Shown here one piece after another: positions 46,588 through 56,817 of a DNA stretch of 64,000 bases (the stretch's first letter is position 1; every line of letters starts with the position of its first letter). The position numbers were made by a program, and so were the translations under genes. The DNA is from Ascidia mentula. Lineage: Eukaryota > Chordata > Ascidiacea > Phlebobranchia > Ascidiidae. The stretch spans positions 2,684,001 through 2,748,000 of the forward strand of contig OX387201.1 of NCBI GenBank assembly GCA_947561715.1, in the 5' to 3' direction. Under the pieces are notes generated by a model. The model saw only the letters and a program-made list of their open reading frames with translations, was not told where the DNA came from and did no database searches.

Positions 46588-47797
46588 TTCTGTGTTTGCA
46601 AGGAATGTGGGCATGCGACTTTGTTCCATGTTTCACAGTGTTTTTCTCATTAATAATTAAGGCACTATAAAAGAAGCTCTAAATTCCCCTTTCCCTTCAA
46701 TCCATTGCTAAATTTAGTAACTTAAAACTTGGGACCGCAACTGCAACTTTTCCAACCAGCGACGCAGCATACTTTTGGCACCTTTTCACGATGGAGTTTC
46801 TGCAGGCGTTCGTGTCATTTCCTTGTCCCAATATGCTTTTCAGATACAACGGTAAGTTAAAACATGTATTGGTACACAACTACAAAATAGGTTTATATTC
46901 ACAGAGTTTTGTCATTTCGGGACAAAACTGACATATATACCAGAAGGCATATTCTTTCTACAGGTCTAAACTCCAAGCTCACGATTGTAGTTTTAAAACA
47001 CAGCAAACCTGCTACGCATATATGAACTTTAATTTAATCTGCAATCTCAATACAGCAGAAAAGGAAGCGCCATAGGCTATATAGTGCGATTGGGCGCATG
47101 CCTTGCAAAGCTACCTTGGTAGTAGTTAAGTACTCAGTGCTATATGGTGCCAACGTTTCGAGAAAAGCAGCTTGTCGTGTTTGGTAACTCTCCTTGATTC
47201 TGATACGATCTGATCAAACATTTTCTGTTGTTTACCAGCAGTCAACATGCAAGCAGCGCTGGATAAAGCCTCTGCTATAGCCCCGAGTCGAATTGTGACC
47301 TGAAAATTTACACATGCATTGTGTTCACCAAGAATTAGGGTAAAGCACTAGAACACACGAAAATCTCATAAATCTTTTTTTCGAAATCAAGTTTGTAAAG
47401 GAATGAATTTTCAATGCGAAGAAGTCTTCCTTGGCTATCAGGACTTGTTTAATCTTGTCCTATATGTTACGAACGCTTGTAACGACCCACTGATTTGAAT
47501 GGTGGTGTTGTGATGTAGCAAGTACATCGAGCGTAGCGGTTTATCCGCAAACCACATCATTCATATAAAACAGATGGTCACGTCACAGTACAAGTATTGC
47601 AAACAATGTGCGACGAAGTTATGCCTTCTGCCACAGTTAACAAATTGCATCAGTTGCATTTCAAATGTATAAGACTCGCAAATTATGTCGTCGAGTCAAA
47701 GCACTTCACAAGTTCAAAACACAAGTAAAAACCATAAGATAAACAAAGTGGAGCCAATAATGTGAATTGGTCAGCAAAGTCGTCTGAAAGTCACACC

Positions 47798-47850
47798 AGC
47801 TGCACTGATGAGACCTTTTAGGTCGAAACAGTGGCCATCTGTCTGTAGCT
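47798..47850 (+). ncRNA. Type I hammerhead ribozyme, intact core (U3)
   Basis: Stem I 47798-47804 (AGCTGCA) pairs with 47844-47850 (TGTAGCT): seven pairs with one G-U. The core is CTGATGA (47805-47811), stem II GACCT/AGGTC (812-816/820-824), then GAA. Stem III is ACAG/CTGT (828-831/839-842) with a 7-base loop. The cleavage triplet GTC ends at 47843, so cleavage is predicted between 47843 and 47844. Every invariant core base is present. The element lies between the foldback and the left part of the unit, on the strand opposite MT-A4. Confidence 0.82.
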
Positions 47851-48129
47851 TACACAACAAGTAAAAACTAAACGTACCAACTGTGGGGTGACCCATGTCT
47901 CTACTGGCCCGCGGTTAGTGGTTTCACGAACGTAATACATTATTATGTCTTACCCCTTATTCAAATAGAAACCAGATAAAAGTTAGCTCTTAACAGCAGT
48001 ACATTTTCATGCTACAAACATGTTGTCCCAAAAGACAGACTCATGCGCGGATGAATACAAAACACTTCACTGGTTCAACGTGAACGCGAAACAATCAAGC
48101 GTTAGTCTCGTTGTCACGGAAGCTACTTT

Positions 48130-48362
48130 TACACCGGGTCACAAAGTTTTTTCCAAACTTGATCCACATATAAGCCTATGTAACATAGAAATCTGTGCGA
48201 ATATTAACGCTACGATTTCGTGTAGTATTTCAACTCAAATTTATTTACAAAAACAACAGGCGGCGGCCCCGTTTAAGCATATTCATTTAAATTCGCACAA
48301 TTTCTGATTTGCGCATACTTATATGTGGATCAAGTTTGGAAAAAACTTAGTGACCCGGTGTA
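48130..48362. repeat. Foldback element in U3
   Basis: Arms near 48130-48174 and 48318-48362; same element as in U1 and U2. Confidence 0.75.
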
Positions 48363-48851
48363 GTAGTATTTTCCCGTTGTAACACCCGATTTTGTAAGTA
48401 TAACGACAGTTCCAAAAACGAACTTGTATATTGACAAGAATCATCTCACCCATTTTTGTGGAGCGGCAAAGTTATAATGCCACGATAAAAGGCGTTACGT
48501 TTTAGAACACTTAACTGACGTTGGTTTAAAAACTTCAGCTAGTATTTTCGTTGCTGCTCAGCCCTGTTTGTCCCATAAGCACGAGCAAATGTTTAATGGG
48601 GAAATATTAGGTTTGCAACTTTATTCGACAAAACGTTTGGACAGCAAAAATAACAGCAGGCATTATTGATAGAAAGCATAATTAGAGCAATCGTTTGGGT
48701 TGGGGATTTCTGTACCAGGACAAAGATTGTAAAATTTACAATTTACACTGATGCAGAAACACTCTAAGGTAGGCAAATGAATATACAAGGCGTAGAAATA
48801 GGCACGTGAGTCTACGTCATTATATTTGGCTTGTCGAAATTGAACAAAAGT

Positions 48852-49697
48852 TTAAGATATTCGACATGTCAGCACAAAATATCGGAAAACGAACTTGAAG
48901 CGGACGCTGTCGTCTTCAATGCCAAAAATTCTAATCACTGCATCTTTTAAGCTTTCTTTGTCAAATATACCTCCGTGCCTACGTAAATAATTGTGGTAAA
49001 CCCCCAGTGATTCTTCATATCCTTGAATATCCTCGAAATTCCATTCTAAAGTAATGGAAAAGTCCTCATTTCGCATCTTGTCCGGCCATGGTATCGCTTC
49101 GAATACTTCTGCGTAATTGCTGTTGATTTTATCCAAGATGGCAACTTCAGCCTGATGGTTTGTAAGAGGATTTGCGTGTTCGTACCAAATTTGGGAAGTG
49201 TCAATGTTTGGATTGAATGCGATTCCAATTGGTGTTATGCTCTCCATTTTGTAACCCATTATGATAAAACAACCTCCAGGTTCCAGAACTCTTTCTGTTT
49301 CAGCAAAAAACTTTGGCAAATCAAAATAATGCGCCGACAAAGCGCTGAGTAGAAATGTTGAGCTTCTGTCGCTGACCTCAATTTCTTCGGCCGATCCTAC
49401 CTTATATGTCACGTGATCAAAACTATTTCTATCTATCGCTCTCTCAATTTGAGCAGGACTTAAGTCGGTGGCGATCACCTTCTTAAAGTAAGGTGCGAAT
49501 ATACGGGTTGCTTGGCCTGTTCCACATCCGACTTCAACCATTAGGTCCAATTTATCCTTAGGATTGTGATACAACGGTGTTTCCTGTATGTAGTTCATAA
49601 CATAGTTTGCAATTTGAGATGGATACTGTGGTCTGAACTTACTGTACTTCATAGCAAGTTTCTCGGCGCTGAATACATGTTTGTACATTTTTACCAT
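48852..49697 (-). CDS. SAM-dependent methyltransferase MT-A4 (subfamily A)
   Basis: 281 residues from MVKMYKHVFS; single exon. Motif I is MVEVGCGTGQAT (53-64), motif II ATDLS, motif IV SALSAHYFD and RVLEPGG. Distinguishing residues include FRPQYPSQ, YEHANPLT and KFVFRYFVLTC near the end. As in A1 the open frame runs 46 residues upstream into the U3/U4 junction; that extension is not credited. The 3' flank has a small deletion relative to A1, A2 and A5 that breaks the conserved downstream open frame. The substrate is unknown. Confidence 0.88.
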   Translation of the reverse strand: MVKMYKHVFSAEKLAMKYSKFRPQYPSQIANYVMNYIQETPLYHNPKDKLDLMVEVGCGTGQATRIFAPYFKKVIATDLSPAQIERAIDRNSFDHVTYKVGSAEEIEVSDRSSTFLLSALSAHYFDLPKFFAETERVLEPGGCFIIMGYKMESITPIGIAFNPNIDTSQIWYEHANPLTNHQAEVAILDKINSNYAEVFEAIPWPDKMRNEDFSITLEWNFEDIQGYEESLGVYHNYLRRHGGIFDKESLKDAVIRIFGIEDDSVRFKFVFRYFVLTCRIS

Positions 49698-51547
49698 TCG
49701 ATATCCTGATTTGGTTAAATATAAATTTCTATCTGTCGTTCTTTCTGATAATGACCTCTTCGTGCCTGTGGTTAAAACACGAACAAGGAATTTGGTGTCG
49801 GAAATCCAAAACTTGATCGTATGGTACAAGCGCATGACAAATAATCTGCTTCAGTTCTACTGGTATTTGTCACACCACGCCATGGATGTGATCTGTGAAG
49901 CCAAATTTGTCACAAATGTATATAAATATATTCAAACATTCTGTCCTTGGGCGATATTTGAAACTACCCCCAACATTTTGGCTGCTCTACACAGCTTGTC
50001 AAACCTCAAAGTATTCAAATCCAAACTGCTGACAGCACGTGTTTATATTCGACAAACAGTCCGACATAAAATGACGAAGATTAATGACTAACTTGTGCCC
50101 GCCTTCTTGTAGCTAACACTTTCAGCTTTGGTAACTTCCTTTTCGACAGCGCAGTGCAGCCTGTTGTAATGCAATGTAAAGAGAGCGACATTTGCATGTA
50201 CAACTGCTCCCGCTGGCGCTACAGTCAACAAGTGCATCCAAGCGTGACAAATACAATAACGTACGCATTTTCATGGTTTACAATAGCAACGATTTTACTG
50301 TTTGACTTTTATTTTTTGCAAACCTGGCTATCTGTTGACGTTTGCCTTCTGTGTTTGCAAGGAATGTGGGCATGCGACTTTGTTCCATGTTTCACAGGGT
50401 TTTATATTAATAATTAAGGCACTATAAAAGAAGCTCTAAATTCCCCTTTCCCTTCAATCCATTGCTAAATTTAGTAACTTAAAACTTGGGACCGCAACTG
50501 CAACTTTTCTAACCAGCGACGCAGCATACTTTTGGCACCTTTCCACGATGGACTTTCTGCAGGCGTTCGTGTCATTTCCTTGTCCCAATATGCTTTTCAG
50601 ATACAACGGTGAGTTAAAACATGTATTGGTACACAACTACAAAATAGGTTTATATTCACAGAGTTTTGTCATTTCTCGGGACAAAACTGACATATATACC
50701 AGAAGGCATATTCTTTCTACAGGTCTAAACTCCAACCTCACGATTGTCGTTTTAAAACACAGCAAACCTGCTACGCATATATGAACTTTAATTTAATCTT
50801 CAATACAGTAGAAAAGGAAGCGCCATAGGCTATATAGTGCGATTGGGCGCATGCCTTGCAAAGCTACCTTGGTAGTAGTTAAGTACTCAGTGCTATATGG
50901 TGCCAACCTTTCGAGAAAAGCAGCTTGTCGTGTTTGGTAACTCTCCTTGATTCTGATACGATCTGATCAAACATTTTCAGTTGTTTACTAGCAGTCAACA
51001 TGCAGCAGCGCTGGATAAAGGCTCTGCTAGCCCCGAGTCGAAATGTGACCTAAAAATATACACATGCATTGCGTTCACCAAGAATTAGGGTAAAGCACTA
51101 GAACACACGAAAATCTCATAAATCTTTTTTTCGAAATCAAGTTTGTAAAGGAATGAACTTTCAATGCGAAGGAGACTTCCTTGGCTATCAGGACTTGTTT
51201 AATCTTGTCCTGTATGTTACGAACGCTTGTAAAGACCCACTGATTTGAATGGTGGTGTTGTGATGTAGCAAGTACATCGAGCGTAGCGGTTTATCCGCAA
51301 ACCACATCATTCATATAAAACAGATGGTCACGTCACAGTACAAGTACTGCAAACAATGTGCGACGAAGTTATGCCTTCTGCCACAGTTAACAAATTGCAT
51401 TAGTTGCATTTCAAATGTATAAGACTCGCAAATTATGTCGTCGAGTCAAAGCACTTCACAAGTTCAAAACACAAGTAAAAACTATAAGATAAACAAAGTG
51501 GAGCCAATAATATGAATTGGTCAGCAAAGTCGTCTGAAAGTCACACC

Positions 51548-51600
51548 AGCTGCACTGATGAGACCTTTTAGGTCGAAACAGTGGCCATCTGTCTGTAGCT
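51548..51600 (+). ncRNA. Type I hammerhead ribozyme, intact core (U4)
   Basis: Base-for-base the same motif as in U3: stem I AGCTGCA/TGTAGCT, CTGATGA, stem II GACCT/AGGTC, GAAA, stem III ACAG/CTGT and GTC at the cleavage site (predicted between 51593 and 51594). Confidence 0.82.
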
Positions 51601-51879
51601 TACACAACAAGTAAAAACTAAACGTACCAACTGTGGGGTGACCCATGTCTCTACTAGCCCGCGGTTAGAGGTTTCACGAACGTAATACATCATTATGTCT
51701 TACCCCTTATTCAAATAGAAACCAGATAAAAGTTAGCTCTTAACAGCAGTACATTTTCATCCTACAAACATGTTGTCCCAAAAGACAGACTCATGCGCGG
51801 ATGAATACAAAACACTTCACTGGTTCAACGTGAACGCGAAACAATCAAGCGTTAGTCTCGTTGTCACGGAAGCTACTTT

Positions 51880-52104
51880 TACACCGGGTCACAAAGTTTT
51901 TTCCAAACTTGATCCACATATAAGCCTATGAAACATAGAAATCTGTGCGAATATTAACGCTACGATTTCGTGTAGTATTTCAACTCAAATTGATAAACAA
52001 AAACAACAGGCGGCGGCCCCGTTTAAGCATAATCATTTAAATTCGCACAATTTCTGATTTGCGCATACTTATATGTGGATCAAGTTTGGAAAAAACTTTG
52101 TGTA
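51880..52104. repeat. Foldback element in U4, right arm shortened
   Basis: Left arm near 51880-51924. The right arm near 52068-52104 has lost gacccggtgtag relative to the other units. Confidence 0.7.
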
Positions 52105-52598
52105 GTAGTATTTTCCCGCTGTAACACCCGATTTTGTGAGAATAACGACAGTTCCAAAAACGAACTTGTATATTGACAAGAATCATCTCACCCATTTTTG
52201 TGGAGCGGCAAAGTTAATGCCACGATAAAAGGCGTTACGTTTTAGAACACTTAACTGACGTTGGTTTAAAAACTTAAGCTAGTATTTTCGTTGCTGCTCA
52301 GCCCTGTTTGTCCCATAAGCACGGGTTAATGTTTAATAGGGAAATATTAGGTTTGCAATTTTATTCGACAAAACGTTTGGACAGAAAAAATAACAGCAGG
52401 CATTATTCATAGAAAGCATAATTAGAGCAATCGTTTGGGTTGGGGATTTCTGTACCAGGACAAAGATTGTAAAATTTACAATTTACACTGATGCAGGAAC
52501 ACTCTAAGGTAGGCAAATGTATATACAAGGCGTAGAAATAGGCACGTGAGTCTACGTAGTTGATCATTATATTTGGCTTGTCGAAATTGAACAAAAGT

Positions 52599-53444
52599 TT
52601 AAGATATTCGACATGTCAGCACAAAATATCGGAAAACGACCTTGAAGCGGACGCTGTCGTCTTCAATGCCAAATATTCTAATCACTGCATCTTTTAGGCT
52701 TTCTTTGTCAAATATGCCTCCGTGCCTACGTAAATAATTGTGGTAAACCCCCAGTGATTCTTCATATCCTTGAATATCCTCGAAATTCCATTCTAAAGTA
52801 ATGGAAAAGTCCTCATTTCGCATCTTCTCCGGCCATGGTATCGCCTCGAATACTTCTGCGTAATTGCTGTTGATTTTATCCAAGATGGCAACTTCAGCCT
52901 GATGGTTTGTAAGAGGCTTTGCGTGTTCGTACCAAATTTGGGAAGTGTCAATGTTTGGATTGAATGCGATTCCAATTGGTGTTATGCTCTCCATTTTGTA
53001 ACCCATTATGATAAAACAACCTCCAGGTTCCAGAACTCTTTCTGTTTCAGCAAAGAACTTTGGCAAATCAAAATAATGCGCCGACAAAGCGCTGAGTAGA
53101 AATGTTGAGCTTCTGTCGCTGACCTCAATTTCTTCGGCCGATCCTACTTTATATGTCACGTGATCAAAACTATTTCTATCTATCGCTCTCTCAATTTGAG
53201 CAGGACTTAAGTCGGTGGCGATCACCTTCTTAAAGTAAGGTGCGAATATACGGGTTGCTTGGCCTGTTCCACATCCGACTTCAACCATTAGGTCCAATTT
53301 ATCCTTAGGATTGTGATACAACGGTGTTTCCCGTATGTAGTTCATAACATAGTTTGCAATTTGAGATGGATACGGTGGTCTGTATTTACTGTACTTCATA
53401 CCAAGTTTCTCGTCGCTGAATACATGTTTGTACATTTTTACCAT
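52599..53444 (-). CDS. SAM-dependent methyltransferase MT-A5 (subfamily A)
   Basis: 281 residues, starting MVKMYKHVFSDEKLGMKYSKY; the N-terminal helix region (SDEKLG for SAEKLA) is specific to this copy. Motif I is MVEVGCGTGQAT, motif II ATDLS, motif IV SALSAHYFD and RVLEPGG, and it has IPWPEKMRN where others have IPWPDKMRN. It lies at the right edge of the U3-U4 array, corresponding to MT-A2 in the other block. The substrate is unknown. Confidence 0.9.
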   Translation of the reverse strand: MVKMYKHVFSDEKLGMKYSKYRPPYPSQIANYVMNYIRETPLYHNPKDKLDLMVEVGCGTGQATRIFAPYFKKVIATDLSPAQIERAIDRNSFDHVTYKVGSAEEIEVSDRSSTFLLSALSAHYFDLPKFFAETERVLEPGGCFIIMGYKMESITPIGIAFNPNIDTSQIWYEHAKPLTNHQAEVAILDKINSNYAEVFEAIPWPEKMRNEDFSITLEWNFEDIQGYEESLGVYHNYLRRHGGIFDKESLKDAVIRIFGIEDDSVRFKVVFRYFVLTCRIS

Positions 53445-53536
53445 TCGATATCCTGATTTGGTTAAATATAAATTTCTATCTGTCGTTCTTTCTGATAATG
53501 ACCTCTTCGTGCCTGTGGTGAAAACACGAACAAGGA

Positions 53537-54811
53537 AGCGTTGAACGCTGTTTATTGGAGCACATATGGTGTAAAAGGCACCGAGGAAGTGTGAAGAGCG
53601 GAAAATGGTTGTTACGTAACATTGGTCACATAATAGCTAGACAAGGTCATTAACTTCGGGAATCTTCTTATTCCCTTGTATATAAATCATCAAAAATAGG
53701 CGTTCAGCGCATCTCATTTCGGAGTGTTGAGAAACAGTTACTTGTTTTTTCACGATTCGATCTCGCTTTCAAAGTGTAATTTATTTCCAAGCGATGTTAG
53801 TTTCCCACGATATTCTTTTCCGGTTTTATGTAAATTGTTTCCCACTTGATTGTCTTCCTGGTCGGTTAAATGTCTGCTTCAGCCCTCATCGTGAGACCAT
53901 TTTTCCTGTGTAAAATGTCCATTGATGTTTTCGGGCTTTTTGTTTGTCCTCAGTCTTTAAACAATCCTTTTTCAAATCGCCTCTCTCCAGTTTATGTAAA
54001 GTGCATGGTATCCTGATTTAAGGGTGACGCTTGGCACCGAAAACCTAAAGGTTAATCCCCCTGCTCATACTCTCGCATTCCCCATCTTTTTATTGCTGAA
54101 ATACTTTGGGCCAAAATAAACCAATGAATGAATGAATAAATTTAACTATCATTTTGAACTGTTTTGCTTTAAACTTGCTTAATTTAACTTTAACTTTTAC
54201 ACTTCGCATTAACTTTAACTCAACTTAACCGCATTTCACTTAATTTAACGTTACTTTACGTTTTCGCTCTGAACTCGTATATCGAACGTGTAGTTATTAT
54301 TACGTATGTCTCATTCATCAACTGATTAATCGTGATATAATTAATAGTGGCGTAATTGTTACATCGGGTTTTTAATTAAAGTCAGGTGAGGAGACACCGC
54401 AATAAGAACTCACGTGCGACCTTATGTCAAATGCACTCTTCAAATACGATTTTCTTATCAATTCCTAATTCATATTCCCAAGACCCAGCTTTGAGTTAAC
54501 TTTCGGCATATAGGTGGCAACACTGGTGGTTTCTGAAGGCATAAGGTATAAGTTAATAATCCATATGAACTAAAAGTTCGAGAACGCATTAATCTAAGGT
54601 TAATTTGACGTCGTATTTATTGAGTTTGTATATAGCATCGTACTTGATCATTCTTACATTCTTCACCTTGGTAAAAAAAATTCACATGTTCGAACTGCTG
54701 AAGCGTCGCCCTTGGGATAACAGCCAACAGCAATCGGCGCCATCTTTCGAGCGGTCGAGCTTGTTTGCTAACCACTGGGAGGCGCACTTCAGCAAGAAGC
54801 ACAGGGCGAAT
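53537..54811. repeat. Second copy of the MT-A upstream flank
   Basis: Collinear with 34875-36144, including the (gaat)n-tailed insertion and a taac-rich stretch. No gene is supported; a 70-codon frame at 54605-54817 merely duplicates one at 35943-36155. Confidence 0.75.
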
Positions 54812-54981
54812 TATTGACGTGTTGCCTGACCCTCATCCTACTTCTCACAAGACATAGGGATTTTCAGGTAGCTTGTTTATGTATCTCCTTCTTGAATAAA
54901 ATTGATGAGGTAGCGCGCGGCGTCGTCGAGATATTGTGATCCATATTTGACGAAGGGTGTGATGTGTAGTTCCGTGGTCAT
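54812..54981 (-). pseudogene. N-terminal methyltransferase relic (C relic 2)
   Basis: Copy of the relic at 36145-36320, starting at an ATG at 54979-54981 (MTTELHI) and continuing KYGSQYLDDAARYLINFI. This copy keeps more of the linker (QEGD), then hits TAA. The motif I region is damaged further (GAAGTAGGATGA in place of GAAGTAGGATGT). Confidence 0.65.
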
Positions 54982-55543
54982 AACAATGGGTAACGTGACT
55001 GAAAACAATTGTAGAAAATTGACGTGCTTTATACTTTTGGTCTAGGTTGAAGGTAACCTTGGTTTATTAACCGAGACCCAGTGCCTTTTGAAAATACCAT
55101 TGTTCCGTTACGCATGACTAGCTGCAACGAACTTGAATAGTTACTGTAGACAAAGTGTTCAAATTCATCCGCGCCTGCGATTAAAGGTGATGGGTTTACG
55201 ACAAAACAATTTATTTAAGGGAAGTCTAAAACTGTTGATCGGTGAGTCAAATAATATTCGGTCTTTGTGATAGCTTTACAAATGACTGTGGAAACGATTG
55301 AGAAACCAGCGGCACTGTCACTTTGCTGATCGTGATAAGTCAATTGGTGAGATATGATCAATCGTTTTTGTGCGTGCTGGCCTTGATTTTTGAACAATGG
55401 AACGTGTTTGAATCGTGACAGTGTATGCTGTGCATGTTACAACGAAGTAAGAAGTGATACTTCAGCCAAAAGGTACAAATAATATATATTTTCTGTTATA
55501 TAGGCCTGGAACTTGGCCGTCTTGACGTTGTAATCTGTATATA

Positions 55544-56365
55544 ATGGCCCTGGAACTTTACAGCATACAAGAACTGGTTTCATCTTACAAAAAGTACAGA
55601 CCAAAATATCCTGATGACGTTGCACGGTATGTCATCAATTATATCAGTAAAACCAGGTCCAGTGACAAAACAATGGATTTAATGGTTGAAGTAGGGTGTG
55701 GATCAGGTCAGGCGACAGATATTTTTGCCCCTTACTTTAAGAAAGTAATCGCTACCGATTTAAGCGCAGCCCAGATAAACAAAGCAGTGGAAAGTAATGC
55801 CTGTTATCACATTGCTTACAAAGTTGGATCCGCAGAAGATATCAAGCTTGAAAACGGAACTGTTGACATGGTTTTGAGTGCCCAGTCTGTTCAGTTTTTT
55901 GATTTACCCAAGTTTTTTGATGAAGCAAAACGGGTTTTAAAGCCCGGAGGTTGTCTTGCTATAGTGGGTTACTTTAATAAAAGTATGGAACTGATTGGAA
56001 ACGACCATTCTGCTGTTATTGACATGTCCTCTCTTATATACGACCACCTGAAACCCATTACAACAGAAAGGAATGTGGAAAGAATGAATGAAGTTCGAAG
56101 CAAGTATGAAAATATTTTCGAAGCGATTCCATGGGAAGATAAGCAGCGTTGTAATGATTTCGTGATGTCCTGCGAATGGGGTTTGGAAGATATTGTGGGA
56201 TTTGAAGATTCTTTGGCTTGGTATCACGATTACATGCGTCAACATGACGGAAGGTTTGGGAATGAAAGGTTGAAGGATAAAGTGATGAGAATGTTTCAAA
56301 TACAAGACGAAAAAGCGCGTTTCACAGTAAAATTTGACGTGTTTGTGCTTGTGTGCAGTGTATAA
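55544..56365 (+). CDS. SAM-dependent methyltransferase MT-B3 (subfamily B)
   Basis: 273 residues, starting MALELYSIQE. Motif I is MVEVGCGSGQAT (47-58), motif II ATDLS, motif IV VDMVLSAQSVQFFD and RVLKPGG. An oddity is ESNACYHIAYK where B1 and B2 have ESNAFDHIAYK, losing the F-D-H triplet found in all other family members here. It converges on the intact D2HGDH gene (452 bases between stop codons), so this is probably the arrangement from which the B2/D2HGDH-fragment block was copied. The substrate is unknown. Confidence 0.9.
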   Translation: MALELYSIQELVSSYKKYRPKYPDDVARYVINYISKTRSSDKTMDLMVEVGCGSGQATDIFAPYFKKVIATDLSAAQINKAVESNACYHIAYKVGSAEDIKLENGTVDMVLSAQSVQFFDLPKFFDEAKRVLKPGGCLAIVGYFNKSMELIGNDHSAVIDMSSLIYDHLKPITTERNVERMNEVRSKYENIFEAIPWEDKQRCNDFVMSCEWGLEDIVGFEDSLAWYHDYMRQHDGRFGNERLKDKVMRMFQIQDEKARFTVKFDVFVLVCSV

Positions 56366-56535
56366 ATATCAGACTTAAGAAACTTTGTGGTAAAACGGGT
56401 GGTTTTATTCGTGAAACTGTTTAAGTTTTTGTGTCTTATGTAAATCATTGCATCAATAATCATATGTATATACGGTTTGTATGAATATACGTTATAACCT
56501 GACACAGTTAGCAGACAAGACCGCTCGCAATCACC

Positions 56536-56583
56536 AGTTGCACTGACAAACACATAGTCGAAACAGCTGCATTGTCTGCAGCT
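56536..56583 (+). ncRNA. Decayed hammerhead ribozyme downstream of MT-B3
   Basis: Stem I AGTTGCA/TGCAGCT (one G-U pair), GAAA, stem III ACA/TGT and GTC are kept. The core reads CTGACAA and stem II is lost. Matches the relics after B1 and B2. Confidence 0.6.
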
Positions 56584-56817
56584 CACTGAGACAAGCTGTC
56601 TGCGGCTGATTTCCTTCCACATGGTGTAATTGACCATGTATGAAACGTCAACACAGAAAAATCTATATTTATTACGTTTACTTGAAAAGCAGCGCAACAA
56701 AGTTTTTATGCAAAAGCAAAAATTAAAAAAAGTATGTCTAAGGGCAATTATTGCATAGAATTTACAACACCGTAACTACATTTGAAGCTAGATGAAAACA
56801 AACGAAATTTGCAATGC

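Larger units (their letters stand above)
46584..49789. repeat. Truncated tandem unit U3 (contains MT-A4)
   Basis: Starts inside the unit at the position equivalent to about 31690 of U2, joined to D2HGDH exon 8 sequence with TGCC shared by both sides. It ends at acacgaacaagga followed by U4. It carries an intact hammerhead, a foldback element and MT-A4. Confidence 0.88.
49790..53536. repeat. Tandem duplication unit U4 (contains MT-A5)
   Basis: Head-to-tail with U3 and closely matching U2. The sequence beyond (to about 56760) also matches that beyond U2 (to about 38140), so a block of roughly 7 kb (U, C relic, B gene) exists twice in the same orientation. Confidence 0.9.
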
